Positions 27,801 through 35,336 of a stretch of DNA of 64,000 bases are shown here, one piece after another. This DNA comes from DATJPR01 sp963811705 (GTDB lineage Bacteria > Bacteroidota > Ignavibacteria > UBA10030 > UBA6906): positions 248,001 to 312,000 of the forward strand of contig CAWESL010000007.1 in assembly GCA_963811705.1 (NCBI GenBank), read 5' to 3'. Both the position numbers and the translations under genes were made by a program. The notes under the pieces are model-generated. The model searched no databases, was not told where the DNA came from, and saw only the letters and a list, made by a program, of their open reading frames with translations. The first letter of the stretch is position 1. Every line of letters begins with the position of its first letter.

Positions 27801-28518
27801 CATGGCGGAAACTCGGCATGAACAGATCCTGATAGCCATCATTATTCGCATCGAGGAAGTGAACATCCCAGGTCTCAAAGGCACGGGTGGTATCGATGGC
27901 AAGATTGCCCGCCGTTGCGCCCTTTCCTGCTCGCGTGAAGCCGGAGGGACCGCCCTTCAGCAACTCGATACCGGTGTTCTTCGGGAGAATGGCGCCATCA
28001 GCCCAGGTTCCCGATCCAAAATAGGCCCATGCAGCGCTCAGGTAGTTGCTGTGATCGATGTCTGCAACTGCCATGCCCTGGAAGACGCTCCCCGTCGCTC
28101 CTGCGCTCGCAAGGTCGCCTGTCCCGGTCGGGACAACAAAGACTCCGGCGCTGTCATAAAAGAGACCCGTTTGCGGTGCGCCGTTATTCGTCGACCACAG
28201 ATCAGGCACGCCATCGCCATTGATATCCGCGAAGAGGCCGCCGACTGAGTTCACACTCCCTGTCAGAGGTGCCACCGCTGTGGACGCTATCGGAGTAAAA
28301 AACGTGAGGTGATTCAGCAACACATTGTTCGGCGGAATGAAAACATCCTGCGTGCCGTCGCCGTTGATATCCAGCCATGCGAACCCGCCGTTTGAAGCGC
28401 CGTTCGGCGGAGTAACGGCAGGTCCAGCAGAGAACACGACTTCCTGGGCAACCAGAGAGGTTACCCCCAGGAAGAGGAGAAGTGCCCCTGCTAAACCAAG
28501 AGAGAAGAACTTGCTCAT
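24877..28518 (-). CDS. Large surface protein: FG-GAP repeats, ASPIC/UnbV domain, Fn3-like domains, sorting domain
   Basis: A 1213-residue exported protein. Residues about 30-450 are FG-GAP/VCBS repeats with Ca-binding-like turns (DINGDGTQDVF, DINGDGVPDLW, DANNDGYQDLF, DLNNDGNVDLI, DYNNDGIPDVY). An ASPIC/UnbV domain follows (NSNHWIGFTPVG ... GTGINTSIDRVDVKWPDGT). Fn3-like modules flank a jelly-roll region rich in aromatic residues (residues about 650-850), and a sorting domain ends it (AQNYPNPFNPTTTISYDVP). GGAGG precedes the ATG at 28518. Placed between TonB receptor and xylanases, it may serve as a xylan-binding surface protein; this is inference, and no enzyme motif is seen. Confidence 0.8.
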   Translation of the reverse strand: MSKFFSLGLAGALLLFLGVTSLVAQEVVFSAGPAVTPPNGASNGGFAWLDINGDGTQDVFIPPNNVLLNHLTFFTPIASTAVAPLTGSVNSVGGLFADINGDGVPDLWSTNNGAPQTGLFYDSAGVFVVPTGTGDLASAGATGSVFQGMAVADIDHSNYLSAAWAYFGSGTWADGAILPKNTGIELLKGGPSGFTRAGKGATAGNLAIDTTRAFETWDVHFLDANNDGYQDLFMPSFRHGYNAFDIQVDTIGARKGCILYLNDGTGKFYVPNAATVGRTLYNIDSISAAGVMYSRAVADTGIIVDDTVRHFNAIGSTWGDLNNDGNVDLILTGTEARNIDGLGRAVGIVVVYGKGDGTFTYKWNGTNVVDSGLPTSGSIRAWDIGDYNNDGIPDVYASTTFGTTRLFRGNGNGTYTEVTTQDYVATAGGGRAGGFVDYNNDGFLDIYNYTGLNSVLQKNSGNSNHWIGFTPVGTGHNMNAIGAVFTLYTQGGTFKQTRYIKGEGNAAGHGEMRALFGTGINTSIDRVDVKWPDGTTASYTGLAVDRYWTVKEGSAIPNMPTLQSPANGATSVAAMDTLKWDAATDALGYNVQVSMDPTFANKKLMAVDAMVSGTSYAYSLGAATKYYWRVAAVNGGFTSDYTTADNFTTAGAAAAEVPTIVTPSSVSKVLKNTVGNYNAAPVLRFILPAGKPLSYYGSLTFRGYFAQGDVGYKDIVVEAFQTMPTGHAYDNTSNRLGAYTRSLMGSTGWENITVDIKNATTLHDTIYVDFGFNCAGTGNVGGTGVPTIWYADNVTLVDTTGGMGPSENFEGYGVGAAISHIGWAASDIQSVVVKDPLSGGATGWPSNLTLVVNKTADASRYQWQVSTFPSFATFFTNDSTADTTYPGQFTGGQTFYLRVRGMNDLGQSAFSAIDTFTIMTPPARTTLVAPANSAQNVITDSVLFAWRMVNTAATYNLQLSTVNSTVTYSGISDTTYLVRNLARLTNYTWKVEAINAGGTSYFTGANTFTTVVAAPAVPSAVLPASAAVSVNRLTRFVWGPVLNATKYRVQVATDNAFATVVADTTVALDTVVTLSAPLLENTDYYWRMNAQNIGGASAYSTARLFTTGTLLAVEPTEVLPSVFNLAQNYPNPFNPTTTISYDVPKAAKVKLVIYDVLGRVVATLVDGVQSASRYRVVWNATNVSTGVYFYRLTAKSADGSANYTSVKKLLLMK

Positions 28519-28661
28519 AAGACCTCCGCTCATAGATGTTGATGGAGTTCTGGAAGTTGAAGGTGCTGCGTCGTGCTTTACGGAAAGTCAGACGTCGGAC
28601 AGAATCACCTCCTTCCGGGTCGATCGTCAATGGAATTAACCGTCACGGAACTGAGACTCTT

Positions 28662-28714
28662 CGCCCAGGAACACTGGGCGCCGTGCCGATCCCTTTTCCG
28701 GGATCGGCACGGCG
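28662..28714 (-). terminator. Two overlapping strong hairpins between surface-protein genes
   Basis: CGCCCAG (28662-28668) pairs with CTGGGCG (28674-28680). A 15-bp perfect stem, CGCCGTGCCGATCCC (28679-28693) with GGGATCGGCACGGCG (28700-28714), shares two bases with it. There is no clear U-run, so the pair could terminate, attenuate or protect mRNA ends. Confidence 0.6.
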
Positions 28715-28719
28715 GTTGA

Positions 28720-30510
28720 CTACTTCATCAGAACCAGCTTTTTCGTGAGAGAATTGGCACCCGCCTGCAGCGTGTAGAAATAGACGCCGCTGGCGAGGCT
28801 CGCGCCATTGAACGTCACCGAATGCTGTCCGGCGCTCTGCGTGCCTTCGAACAACGTCGCCACTTCCTGGCCGAGAATATCGTACACCTTGAGTGAAACG
28901 GTTCCCGCTTTTCCGAGAGAGTATTCGATATTGGTAACAGGATTGAACGGATTCGGATAATTCTGACTCAGGGCATAGCTGGCCGGGGCAGACGACTGGT
29001 TCGGCACGCCCGTAAGCCCGTGTTCAAGATAGTCCTGAATCTTTGCGTCCTCTGATGCGCGCTGGGCCTTCCACCCCGAGTAGTAGGTGGGAATATTGTT
29101 CCACCATCGAGACAGATCTCCGAGAGGGAATCCGCCCATGGCGGCGGTCTTCAGCGTTGCGTTGGTGTACCGCATCTGTTCATTCGTCGGCCAGACCTGG
29201 TTGACGTCCGAATGGGGGTCAAACGCCCAGGTCGTATCCGAGTTGTCCGTCCATTTCCGCAGGAGGAAGCTCTTGATGCCATCCTGGTTTGTCGGCGGAA
29301 TGAGGAACCCCGGGTTCGTCGAGTCATAGATATTTCCCATCGAGATGTAGGGCCAGGTGTTCTTGTCCTGGAAGAACACCATCGTCTTCGCACTCATGAT
29401 GGGCTGAGGTCGCGGTACGCTGTCGGGATACGCAGAAAAAACCCGATTGCTGTAGGGGTTGCCTCCTGTGGGGTTGGTCGTTGCGTCGTAGGGCGCCATA
29501 TAGTTGATCAGCCACTGATCGTACGAGTAGCTGTTGTTGGAAAAGAGTATGTGTCTATCGGCCTCGGTAAAGGGGACGGAAAAACTAAAGTTTGCCGACC
29601 CGATGGTGTCGATATTCACTGCTCCGCCGACAGGAGTTGTACCGTCGGTCGCCGGAATATACCCGAACATGAAGGGGTTCACAAAAACCGAATTGGTCAC
29701 GGAAAGCCAGTGCCACCAACCGGATTCCAGAGCGTACATGACGACGTTCAGGAAGGTGCAATGGTTGAACTTCACGTAGTCGGCGTACTCGGCGCCTTCC
29801 TGCATATACACATATCCCATATTCGCGAACGTCGTATTGACGAAGGAGAGACTGTCAATATGCCACCCCGAAGTGTTGAACGTAAAAGACACGGCTCTTC
29901 CATAATACCGGAAGTGCGTGTCTGTGCAGTTACGGAAGTAGCAATTCTCAAACGACAGCCGGGCATGGCTTGCCGAGACGGTCACCGCTCCACCCCCGCC
30001 CCCTATCGGCGCATAATCGAAGATTACATTCTGGAACACGCCGTTGTTCACATTATCGGTCGTGTCCTGGTCGATGTTCAATGCTGTGCCGACCTGTGTC
30101 CCAACGCCATCCGTATTGGTGGTGGCATACAGAAGCCAGATGTTCTTCATGTAGATATCACCATAACAATCGAAGTTCCACGTCGTGGTGACCCCACTTG
30201 CCGGAGTCCAGCAGATCATCGGCGGTGCAGTTTCCTGCGTTGTTCCCGGGTCCGGAGCGACGATCGTCAGCTTCGATCCGGCGGGGACGGTGATCGTGGC
30301 GCTCAGGACATAAATACCCCACGGCTTCAACCGAAAGACCGTGTTGGAGAGAGTTCCGGCCGTGATCTTGGCAGAAACTGCTGCGTTGAGGCTCCCTTCA
30401 CCGCCGGTCGGGTCAAGAAAATCCGGGACATCCACCGTATCGGTCTGTGCAAAAAGTAGAGCGGGCCAAAGGACCGCGAACAAAGCAAAAGCGTATGCAC
30501 ATTTCTTCAT
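28720..30510 (-). CDS. Secreted beta-helix protein with sorting domain
   Basis: A 596-residue exported protein. Signal peptide 1-21; a pectate-lyase-like beta-helix about 60-400 with repeated Asn/Phe turns (ISFENC-type: LSFENCYFRNCTDTHF, FVNTTFANMGYVY, FNHCTFLNVVMYAL); a linker; and a sorting domain from about 510 (SQNYPNPFNPVTNIEYSLG ... SGVYFYTLQAGANSLTKK). A strong AGGAGGTG sits 6 bp before the start. It is the first gene after the TonB receptor, the place where SusD is found in Bacteroidia. A glycan-binding role is inferred from position. No catalytic residues were recognised. Confidence 0.8.
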   Translation of the reverse strand: MKKCAYAFALFAVLWPALLFAQTDTVDVPDFLDPTGGEGSLNAAVSAKITAGTLSNTVFRLKPWGIYVLSATITVPAGSKLTIVAPDPGTTQETAPPMICWTPASGVTTTWNFDCYGDIYMKNIWLLYATTNTDGVGTQVGTALNIDQDTTDNVNNGVFQNVIFDYAPIGGGGGAVTVSASHARLSFENCYFRNCTDTHFRYYGRAVSFTFNTSGWHIDSLSFVNTTFANMGYVYMQEGAEYADYVKFNHCTFLNVVMYALESGWWHWLSVTNSVFVNPFMFGYIPATDGTTPVGGAVNIDTIGSANFSFSVPFTEADRHILFSNNSYSYDQWLINYMAPYDATTNPTGGNPYSNRVFSAYPDSVPRPQPIMSAKTMVFFQDKNTWPYISMGNIYDSTNPGFLIPPTNQDGIKSFLLRKWTDNSDTTWAFDPHSDVNQVWPTNEQMRYTNATLKTAAMGGFPLGDLSRWWNNIPTYYSGWKAQRASEDAKIQDYLEHGLTGVPNQSSAPASYALSQNYPNPFNPVTNIEYSLGKAGTVSLKVYDILGQEVATLFEGTQSAGQHSVTFNGASLASGVYFYTLQAGANSLTKKLVLMK

Positions 30511-30560
30511 ATGACACCTCCTGGTGTTCTGATGATTTGATATGCGAAGAGGACTATTGT

Positions 30561-33500
30561 CTACATGGTATACCTCACCCCGAAATTCGCTGTGAGGCCA
30601 TAATATTGCTGGGATGTGAAACCACCGATCGAAGCCTGCGCCGCGTCATTTCTTCGATTGTTGAGATTGCTGATATCCAGGAACAGCTGGAGGCCGGTCC
30701 AGGGAAGCCTCTGCCGCACTGACGCATCGATGCGGAAATAGTCTTTGGTAAAGCCGTCTTGCTCTGCAAAGGCTCCGATTGTGCTCACGGAATTCCCCTG
30801 GAACAGGAAGGAGAGTCGACCTGAAAACCCCTCGTAGTCGTAGCCGATGTATGCGTTCAGAACATCGTCAGGCTGGTTGAGTAATCGTCCGGAACGCGTG
30901 CTGTCAACCGTGACGACTTTCAGCGTGCGGGGAGGGATGATAATGGTTTTGTCATTCCTCCAGGGATAAGTCGCACTCGACGAGATATGAGTGTAATTGA
31001 TTCCGAACACGATTCCGTCCAACGGTGCGGGCAAATACCAGAACCTCGTTTGGAGGTCAATCTCAAATCCTCGTATGTACGCTTTGTAGGGACTGTTCAT
31101 GTACGTGTAGAGTTGCGCACCATCCTTGGGATGGACTATTCCGCTGCCAGTGCTTACCGCGAATGAATTGATGGAATCAAGTCCTGGCGGAGCAGTAGGG
31201 TGTAACGCATACTGGGTGTAGAACGCAAAATTCCTGACTTCCTTATAGAAACCCCCGATCGACAGGAGTCCCAGCTCATTACTGTGGAAAGTAAGGAAGA
31301 TATCGTGATTGATTGCCTCAGCCGGCACCAACTTCGGGTTCCCCGCCCAGACATTGAACTGGGTATAATCCATATTGAAGTGCGGTGAAAGCTGCGAATA
31401 ATCAGGTCGTGCAAGGGTCTTCGTGTAGGAGTAACGCAGATCGGCCCAATCCACCATGCTCCATCTTGCCTGGACCATGGGGAGCAAATAGCGATTGCCG
31501 GGATGAGCAAAAACCGTATCAACGGTCTGATGCGTTGCATCACGCCCATCAGCCAGGTTGAAGGCATCAAAGTATCCCTTGACTTCCTCCCACCGGACGC
31601 CTCCCACGACCATTACATTTTCCAAGAAGTGGAGCTCGGACATCAAATACCCGGCATAGTACCTCTCGATATATTTGTACTGGTTCGGCAAGCGCTGGTA
31701 CGGCGAGTCAAACCACCCGCCGGCGTTGGTCCCGGTGCTGTTAATTGCGCTTACCGACGGGTCGGTCCGCAAGAGATCCACGATTCCGTTCAAATTGGTC
31801 GGATCACTGGCCCAAAGAACACTTCCGAATCCGTTGTTGAGGAAGGAGCTTGTAAGTTTCGAATCTGTTGAGGTAAAATCCTCCCCTGTAAAATTCGCTC
31901 CGGTTTGATTATCAACGACGAACCATGGGTAATGCTGCAATATCAACGCCTGCATTTGATTCGTGATCGGAGAGCCTGCGCGAAGGCCCGCATAGGGAGT
32001 ACCCTGAGTATTCGTGTGGTAATTGTAGCGAAACTCGCCGCCGAACTTGAGGAACCCCGAGGTGAGGTTTTCCAGGTTGAAGGGGACTTTGAAGTCGCCT
32101 TTGTAGACCTGGTCGTTTTCCTTATAGTCGGCGCTGAACAAGCTGACATTCGTGAGATATGTCCACGACGGATCCTTGTACTTGACGGAAGGAATGAGAG
32201 CCTCTGGCACCGTGTTCACCTCTGTCTGCCCTGGGATTCCCCCGGTTTGGGTGAAATCAAACTGCGGGGATGCGGGAGCAAAATTCCGGGAATACGTATT
32301 GGCGGCTTCAAGCTCTATAGAAAGAAATCCCAGATCGTTCTCATAGCTAAGGGAGTTGAGTGCCGCGTCTGTCTTGGTGTTCCCCCCCCGGTACCTGAAG
32401 TTGATATTGTGAAATTGATAATCGTAGATGGTCCGGTAATCCTGCGCGTCGGAACTCAACCGGCTGAGAACATTGACCGATTTGAGGGAACCCGAACCCA
32501 GTTTGTAGTCAAGAATCAGATTCCCTCCATATCGGCTCCTGGTTTCCAGATGGCGATCGAGCGTCACATTCGTCACAATGACGGGTCTGAATCCGTCCGG
32601 TTGAGGAATACTCCCCTGGGGTGAATAGGAGGCATTCATGTTGTCCGCATCCCGGTCATATTTCTCAGCGTTACCCAGGACGTAGACGCCCAGGGCACCG
32701 TCAAGGAACCGATCGCTGGCGGAAGCAATGAACCTGTAGTTTCCATATTTGCCGCTCTTCTGTGTGTAGCCGGACTGCCCCAAAATGTCAGAATGGAAAC
32801 CCTCGGGGGCCTCTCTGAGTTGCATATTCACATACCCGCCAATCGCGTTTGCATCCATGTCCGGCGTGAGCGACTTATAGACCTCCACTGTTTTGATCAT
32901 GTACGGGGTGATCATCGAAAGGTCGACGCTTCGGTCGGTATTGATAGACCCAGAGGTGCCGCCCTGGGAGGCGGCCCCGATCTGCGTGCTCCCCGTTGAT
33001 GCGAGCGTGATCCCGCCTACGGCAACCGCGTTAAATTGAGGAGCCAATCCTCTGATGACGACCTTGTTCGCTTCTCCGGAACTCTGAAGCGTTGATACCC
33101 CCGGCAATCGGCCGATCGCCGCTGCCGCATTGAAGTCCGGCAGTTCCTGAATCCTCGCCTCCGAAACGATGCTCGCGATTTTATCCGAAGAAAGCTGCTG
33201 GTTGATCGCCTGCATCTGCCCTTTCGCCTGCCCGGTCACCACGATCGTCTGGCCTTCGATGACCTGCGCGACAAGCGATCCGTCGGCGATCACATCCTGG
33301 TTATCCTTGACCGTGACCTGTTTCTTGATCGTGACATACCCGACGAACGAAATCTGCAGTGACTGCGCTCCGACCGGGACGTTGTAGATGATATAATTGC
33401 CGTTGAGATCGGTCGCAGCACCCAGGCCGGTTCCCACCACGATCACATTCGCCCCCGGCAACGCGTCCTTGCTGTCCCGATCCGTGATTTTTCCCTTGAG

Positions 33501-33623
33501 GGTTCCTGTCCCGGCCGCAAGCAGCGTCTGCGCGGCGAACAGGACGAGGACCGCCATCCGAGCTCCCACCCTGATCCCCTGCCTCCCGAATGTACTGTTC
33601 AGGAATCGTAACGAGTTGCCCAT
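30561..33623 (-). CDS. TonB-dependent outer-membrane receptor
   Basis: A 1020-residue receptor. Signal peptide to about residue 36 (ending LLAAG), a carboxypeptidase-regulatory-like domain about 38-115 (GTLKGKITDRDSKDALPGANVIV), a plug domain about 150-290 and a 22-strand barrel ending in GLTANFGVRYTM, with a terminal aromatic-x-x-Met in place of the usual final Phe. Such receptors import oligosaccharides with TonB/ExbBD energy. The ATG at 33623 has AAGGAG 8 bp upstream; the frame extends further upstream without a signal sequence. No SusD partner is encoded. Its place after the sugar transporter and GH3 genes suggests uptake of xylo-oligomers. Confidence 0.9.
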   Translation of the reverse strand: MGNSLRFLNSTFGRQGIRVGARMAVLVLFAAQTLLAAGTGTLKGKITDRDSKDALPGANVIVVGTGLGAATDLNGNYIIYNVPVGAQSLQISFVGYVTIKKQVTVKDNQDVIADGSLVAQVIEGQTIVVTGQAKGQMQAINQQLSSDKIASIVSEARIQELPDFNAAAAIGRLPGVSTLQSSGEANKVVIRGLAPQFNAVAVGGITLASTGSTQIGAASQGGTSGSINTDRSVDLSMITPYMIKTVEVYKSLTPDMDANAIGGYVNMQLREAPEGFHSDILGQSGYTQKSGKYGNYRFIASASDRFLDGALGVYVLGNAEKYDRDADNMNASYSPQGSIPQPDGFRPVIVTNVTLDRHLETRSRYGGNLILDYKLGSGSLKSVNVLSRLSSDAQDYRTIYDYQFHNINFRYRGGNTKTDAALNSLSYENDLGFLSIELEAANTYSRNFAPASPQFDFTQTGGIPGQTEVNTVPEALIPSVKYKDPSWTYLTNVSLFSADYKENDQVYKGDFKVPFNLENLTSGFLKFGGEFRYNYHTNTQGTPYAGLRAGSPITNQMQALILQHYPWFVVDNQTGANFTGEDFTSTDSKLTSSFLNNGFGSVLWASDPTNLNGIVDLLRTDPSVSAINSTGTNAGGWFDSPYQRLPNQYKYIERYYAGYLMSELHFLENVMVVGGVRWEEVKGYFDAFNLADGRDATHQTVDTVFAHPGNRYLLPMVQARWSMVDWADLRYSYTKTLARPDYSQLSPHFNMDYTQFNVWAGNPKLVPAEAINHDIFLTFHSNELGLLSIGGFYKEVRNFAFYTQYALHPTAPPGLDSINSFAVSTGSGIVHPKDGAQLYTYMNSPYKAYIRGFEIDLQTRFWYLPAPLDGIVFGINYTHISSSATYPWRNDKTIIIPPRTLKVVTVDSTRSGRLLNQPDDVLNAYIGYDYEGFSGRLSFLFQGNSVSTIGAFAEQDGFTKDYFRIDASVRQRLPWTGLQLFLDISNLNNRRNDAAQASIGGFTSQQYYGLTANFGVRYTM

Positions 33624-33737
33624 AGGAGTATCTCCTTGATTGATCATGCGGTCAGACTCCGTGATCCGATGGCGTCCGGTCGTCCGTGCTATCCGGATTG
33701 TCCTTCGACCTGAGACCACGGGCGACCTCAGAGTGCG

Positions 33738-35234
33738 TTAAGCGAAACTCTTCCGGCGTTCTGCCAGTTCATCCTGGATCTGCAGATTCATTTTCTTGTC
33801 GATGCTGTAAAACGTCAATGCGATAACGCCGATAAAGAACGTTATCGCCGGATAAATACTCGCCGTCATGCGGATGCCGAAGAGCGCCTGCTCTGACTGG
33901 GCCGCGTTGGGAACATAACTGTACGCAGAGAGCAGCCAACCGCCGATCGCTCCTCCGAGTCCCAGGCCCGCCTTGAGCGCGAAGACGATCCCCGCAAACA
34001 CCACTCCCGTGGCCCGCCGCCGCGTTTGCCATTCGGCGAAATCCGCAACATCGGCCATCATGGCCCAGAGCAGGGGGATCGTCGGCCCGTACGCAAGGGA
34101 TTTCAGGATGTTCAGGGAGAACACAAGGCCGACGGATTGCGCCGGGATAAAGATGAACAATGCCGTGAACAGTGTCGTCAAGATCAGCCCGACAAGATAG
34201 ACCAGCTTCTTGCCGTATCGCGCAGCAAGAATGACCGAGAGGAGAACGCCGATGATCGTGACGATCTGACCGCTCATGTTGAACACGCTGAACCCGACAG
34301 AAGAGACATTGCTCCCCTGACCATGGACGATCAATCCAAACGAGTCCAGCATTCCCTGCCACCATCCCATCACCGGGCCGTTGGTGACGAGCCCTGCGTT
34401 CTGAAGAAACACCAGAAGAGAACCCTTGTCGACGTAGTAGGTGAAGAAGTAGAACATCGCACTTCCCCAGAGAGCCAGCGTGATGAACAGGAACAGGGTG
34501 AGGACAAACATTGAAATCCACGGCCTGTTCTTCGCCAGGTCGGCGAAGTCTTTTTTCGCAGACGACTGTTGCTTCGGATCCGGCTTGACCCGTTCTTTGG
34601 CGCTGAGAAACGTGATGACAAAGAAGACGATGCTGAGCAATGCGAACAAGCCGATCGTGTACGACCATCCTTTTGCCGGATCCCCCTGGCCGAATTTCGA
34701 CACGAGGGGAAGCGTCAGCCCCTGGACCACAAAGGCCGCCGCCATCGCGAAGAAGAAGCGGTACGAGGAGAGACTCGTCCGCTCGTTGACATCTCCCGTC
34801 ATCACCCCGTTCAGCGCCACGTACGGAAGATTGTTGACGGAATAAACGGTCATGAGGAGAATGTAGGTGATGTACGCATAGACCAGCTTCCCTGCGCCTT
34901 CAAAGCCGGGGGTCGTAAATGCGAGGAAGAAGACAATCGCGAACGGAATCGCAGACCAGAGGATCCACGGACGGAACTTGCCCCAGCGTGTGTTGGTCCT
35001 GTCCGCCATGACCCCCATGAACGGATCGAACGCTGCGTCCCAGAACCGGCCAACGAGAAGCAGGGTCCCGGCCGCTGCTGCGGAAATCCCGAAGACATCG
35101 GTGTAAAAACCAAGCTGAAAATACAGCATGGTCTGAAAAACGAAGTTCGCCGCTGCGTCACCTGTCCCGTACCCTGCTTTCTCCCTGAACGACAGTTTTA
35201 CGACGGATGTCTGCAATGCGCTCTCCTGAAACAT
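33738..35234 (-). CDS. GPH-family sugar:cation symporter
   Basis: A 498-residue membrane protein with about 12 hydrophobic segments, of the glycoside-pentoside-hexuronide (MelB/XynB-type) branch of the MFS. The N-terminus LSFREKAGYGTGDAAANFVFQ and loop GRFWDAAFDPFMGVMADRTNTRWGKFRPW hold the conserved Asp residues for cation and sugar binding in this family. It probably carries xylo-oligomers or xylosides across the inner membrane to the cytoplasmic GH3 encoded just upstream. The start at 35234 has no strong binding site. It is the second gene of the minus-strand cluster. Confidence 0.9.
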   Translation of the reverse strand: MFQESALQTSVVKLSFREKAGYGTGDAAANFVFQTMLYFQLGFYTDVFGISAAAAGTLLLVGRFWDAAFDPFMGVMADRTNTRWGKFRPWILWSAIPFAIVFFLAFTTPGFEGAGKLVYAYITYILLMTVYSVNNLPYVALNGVMTGDVNERTSLSSYRFFFAMAAAFVVQGLTLPLVSKFGQGDPAKGWSYTIGLFALLSIVFFVITFLSAKERVKPDPKQQSSAKKDFADLAKNRPWISMFVLTLFLFITLALWGSAMFYFFTYYVDKGSLLVFLQNAGLVTNGPVMGWWQGMLDSFGLIVHGQGSNVSSVGFSVFNMSGQIVTIIGVLLSVILAARYGKKLVYLVGLILTTLFTALFIFIPAQSVGLVFSLNILKSLAYGPTIPLLWAMMADVADFAEWQTRRRATGVVFAGIVFALKAGLGLGGAIGGWLLSAYSYVPNAAQSEQALFGIRMTASIYPAITFFIGVIALTFYSIDKKMNLQIQDELAERRKSFA

Positions 35235-35336
35235 GCCAGTATTGGCGATTCATGAAACGCGAGCGATTTCGCGAGATAGGGGCGGAGCCCTTCCTTCAGC
35301 CGCGGAGCAACGTCAGAAACGACCCTCTCGATTCCA

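Noticed and set aside
28720..33623. SusD-like lipoprotein next to the TonB receptor
   Set aside because: Neither neighbouring secreted protein has a lipobox or a SusD-type helical domain; both have sorting domains and beta-rich folds.
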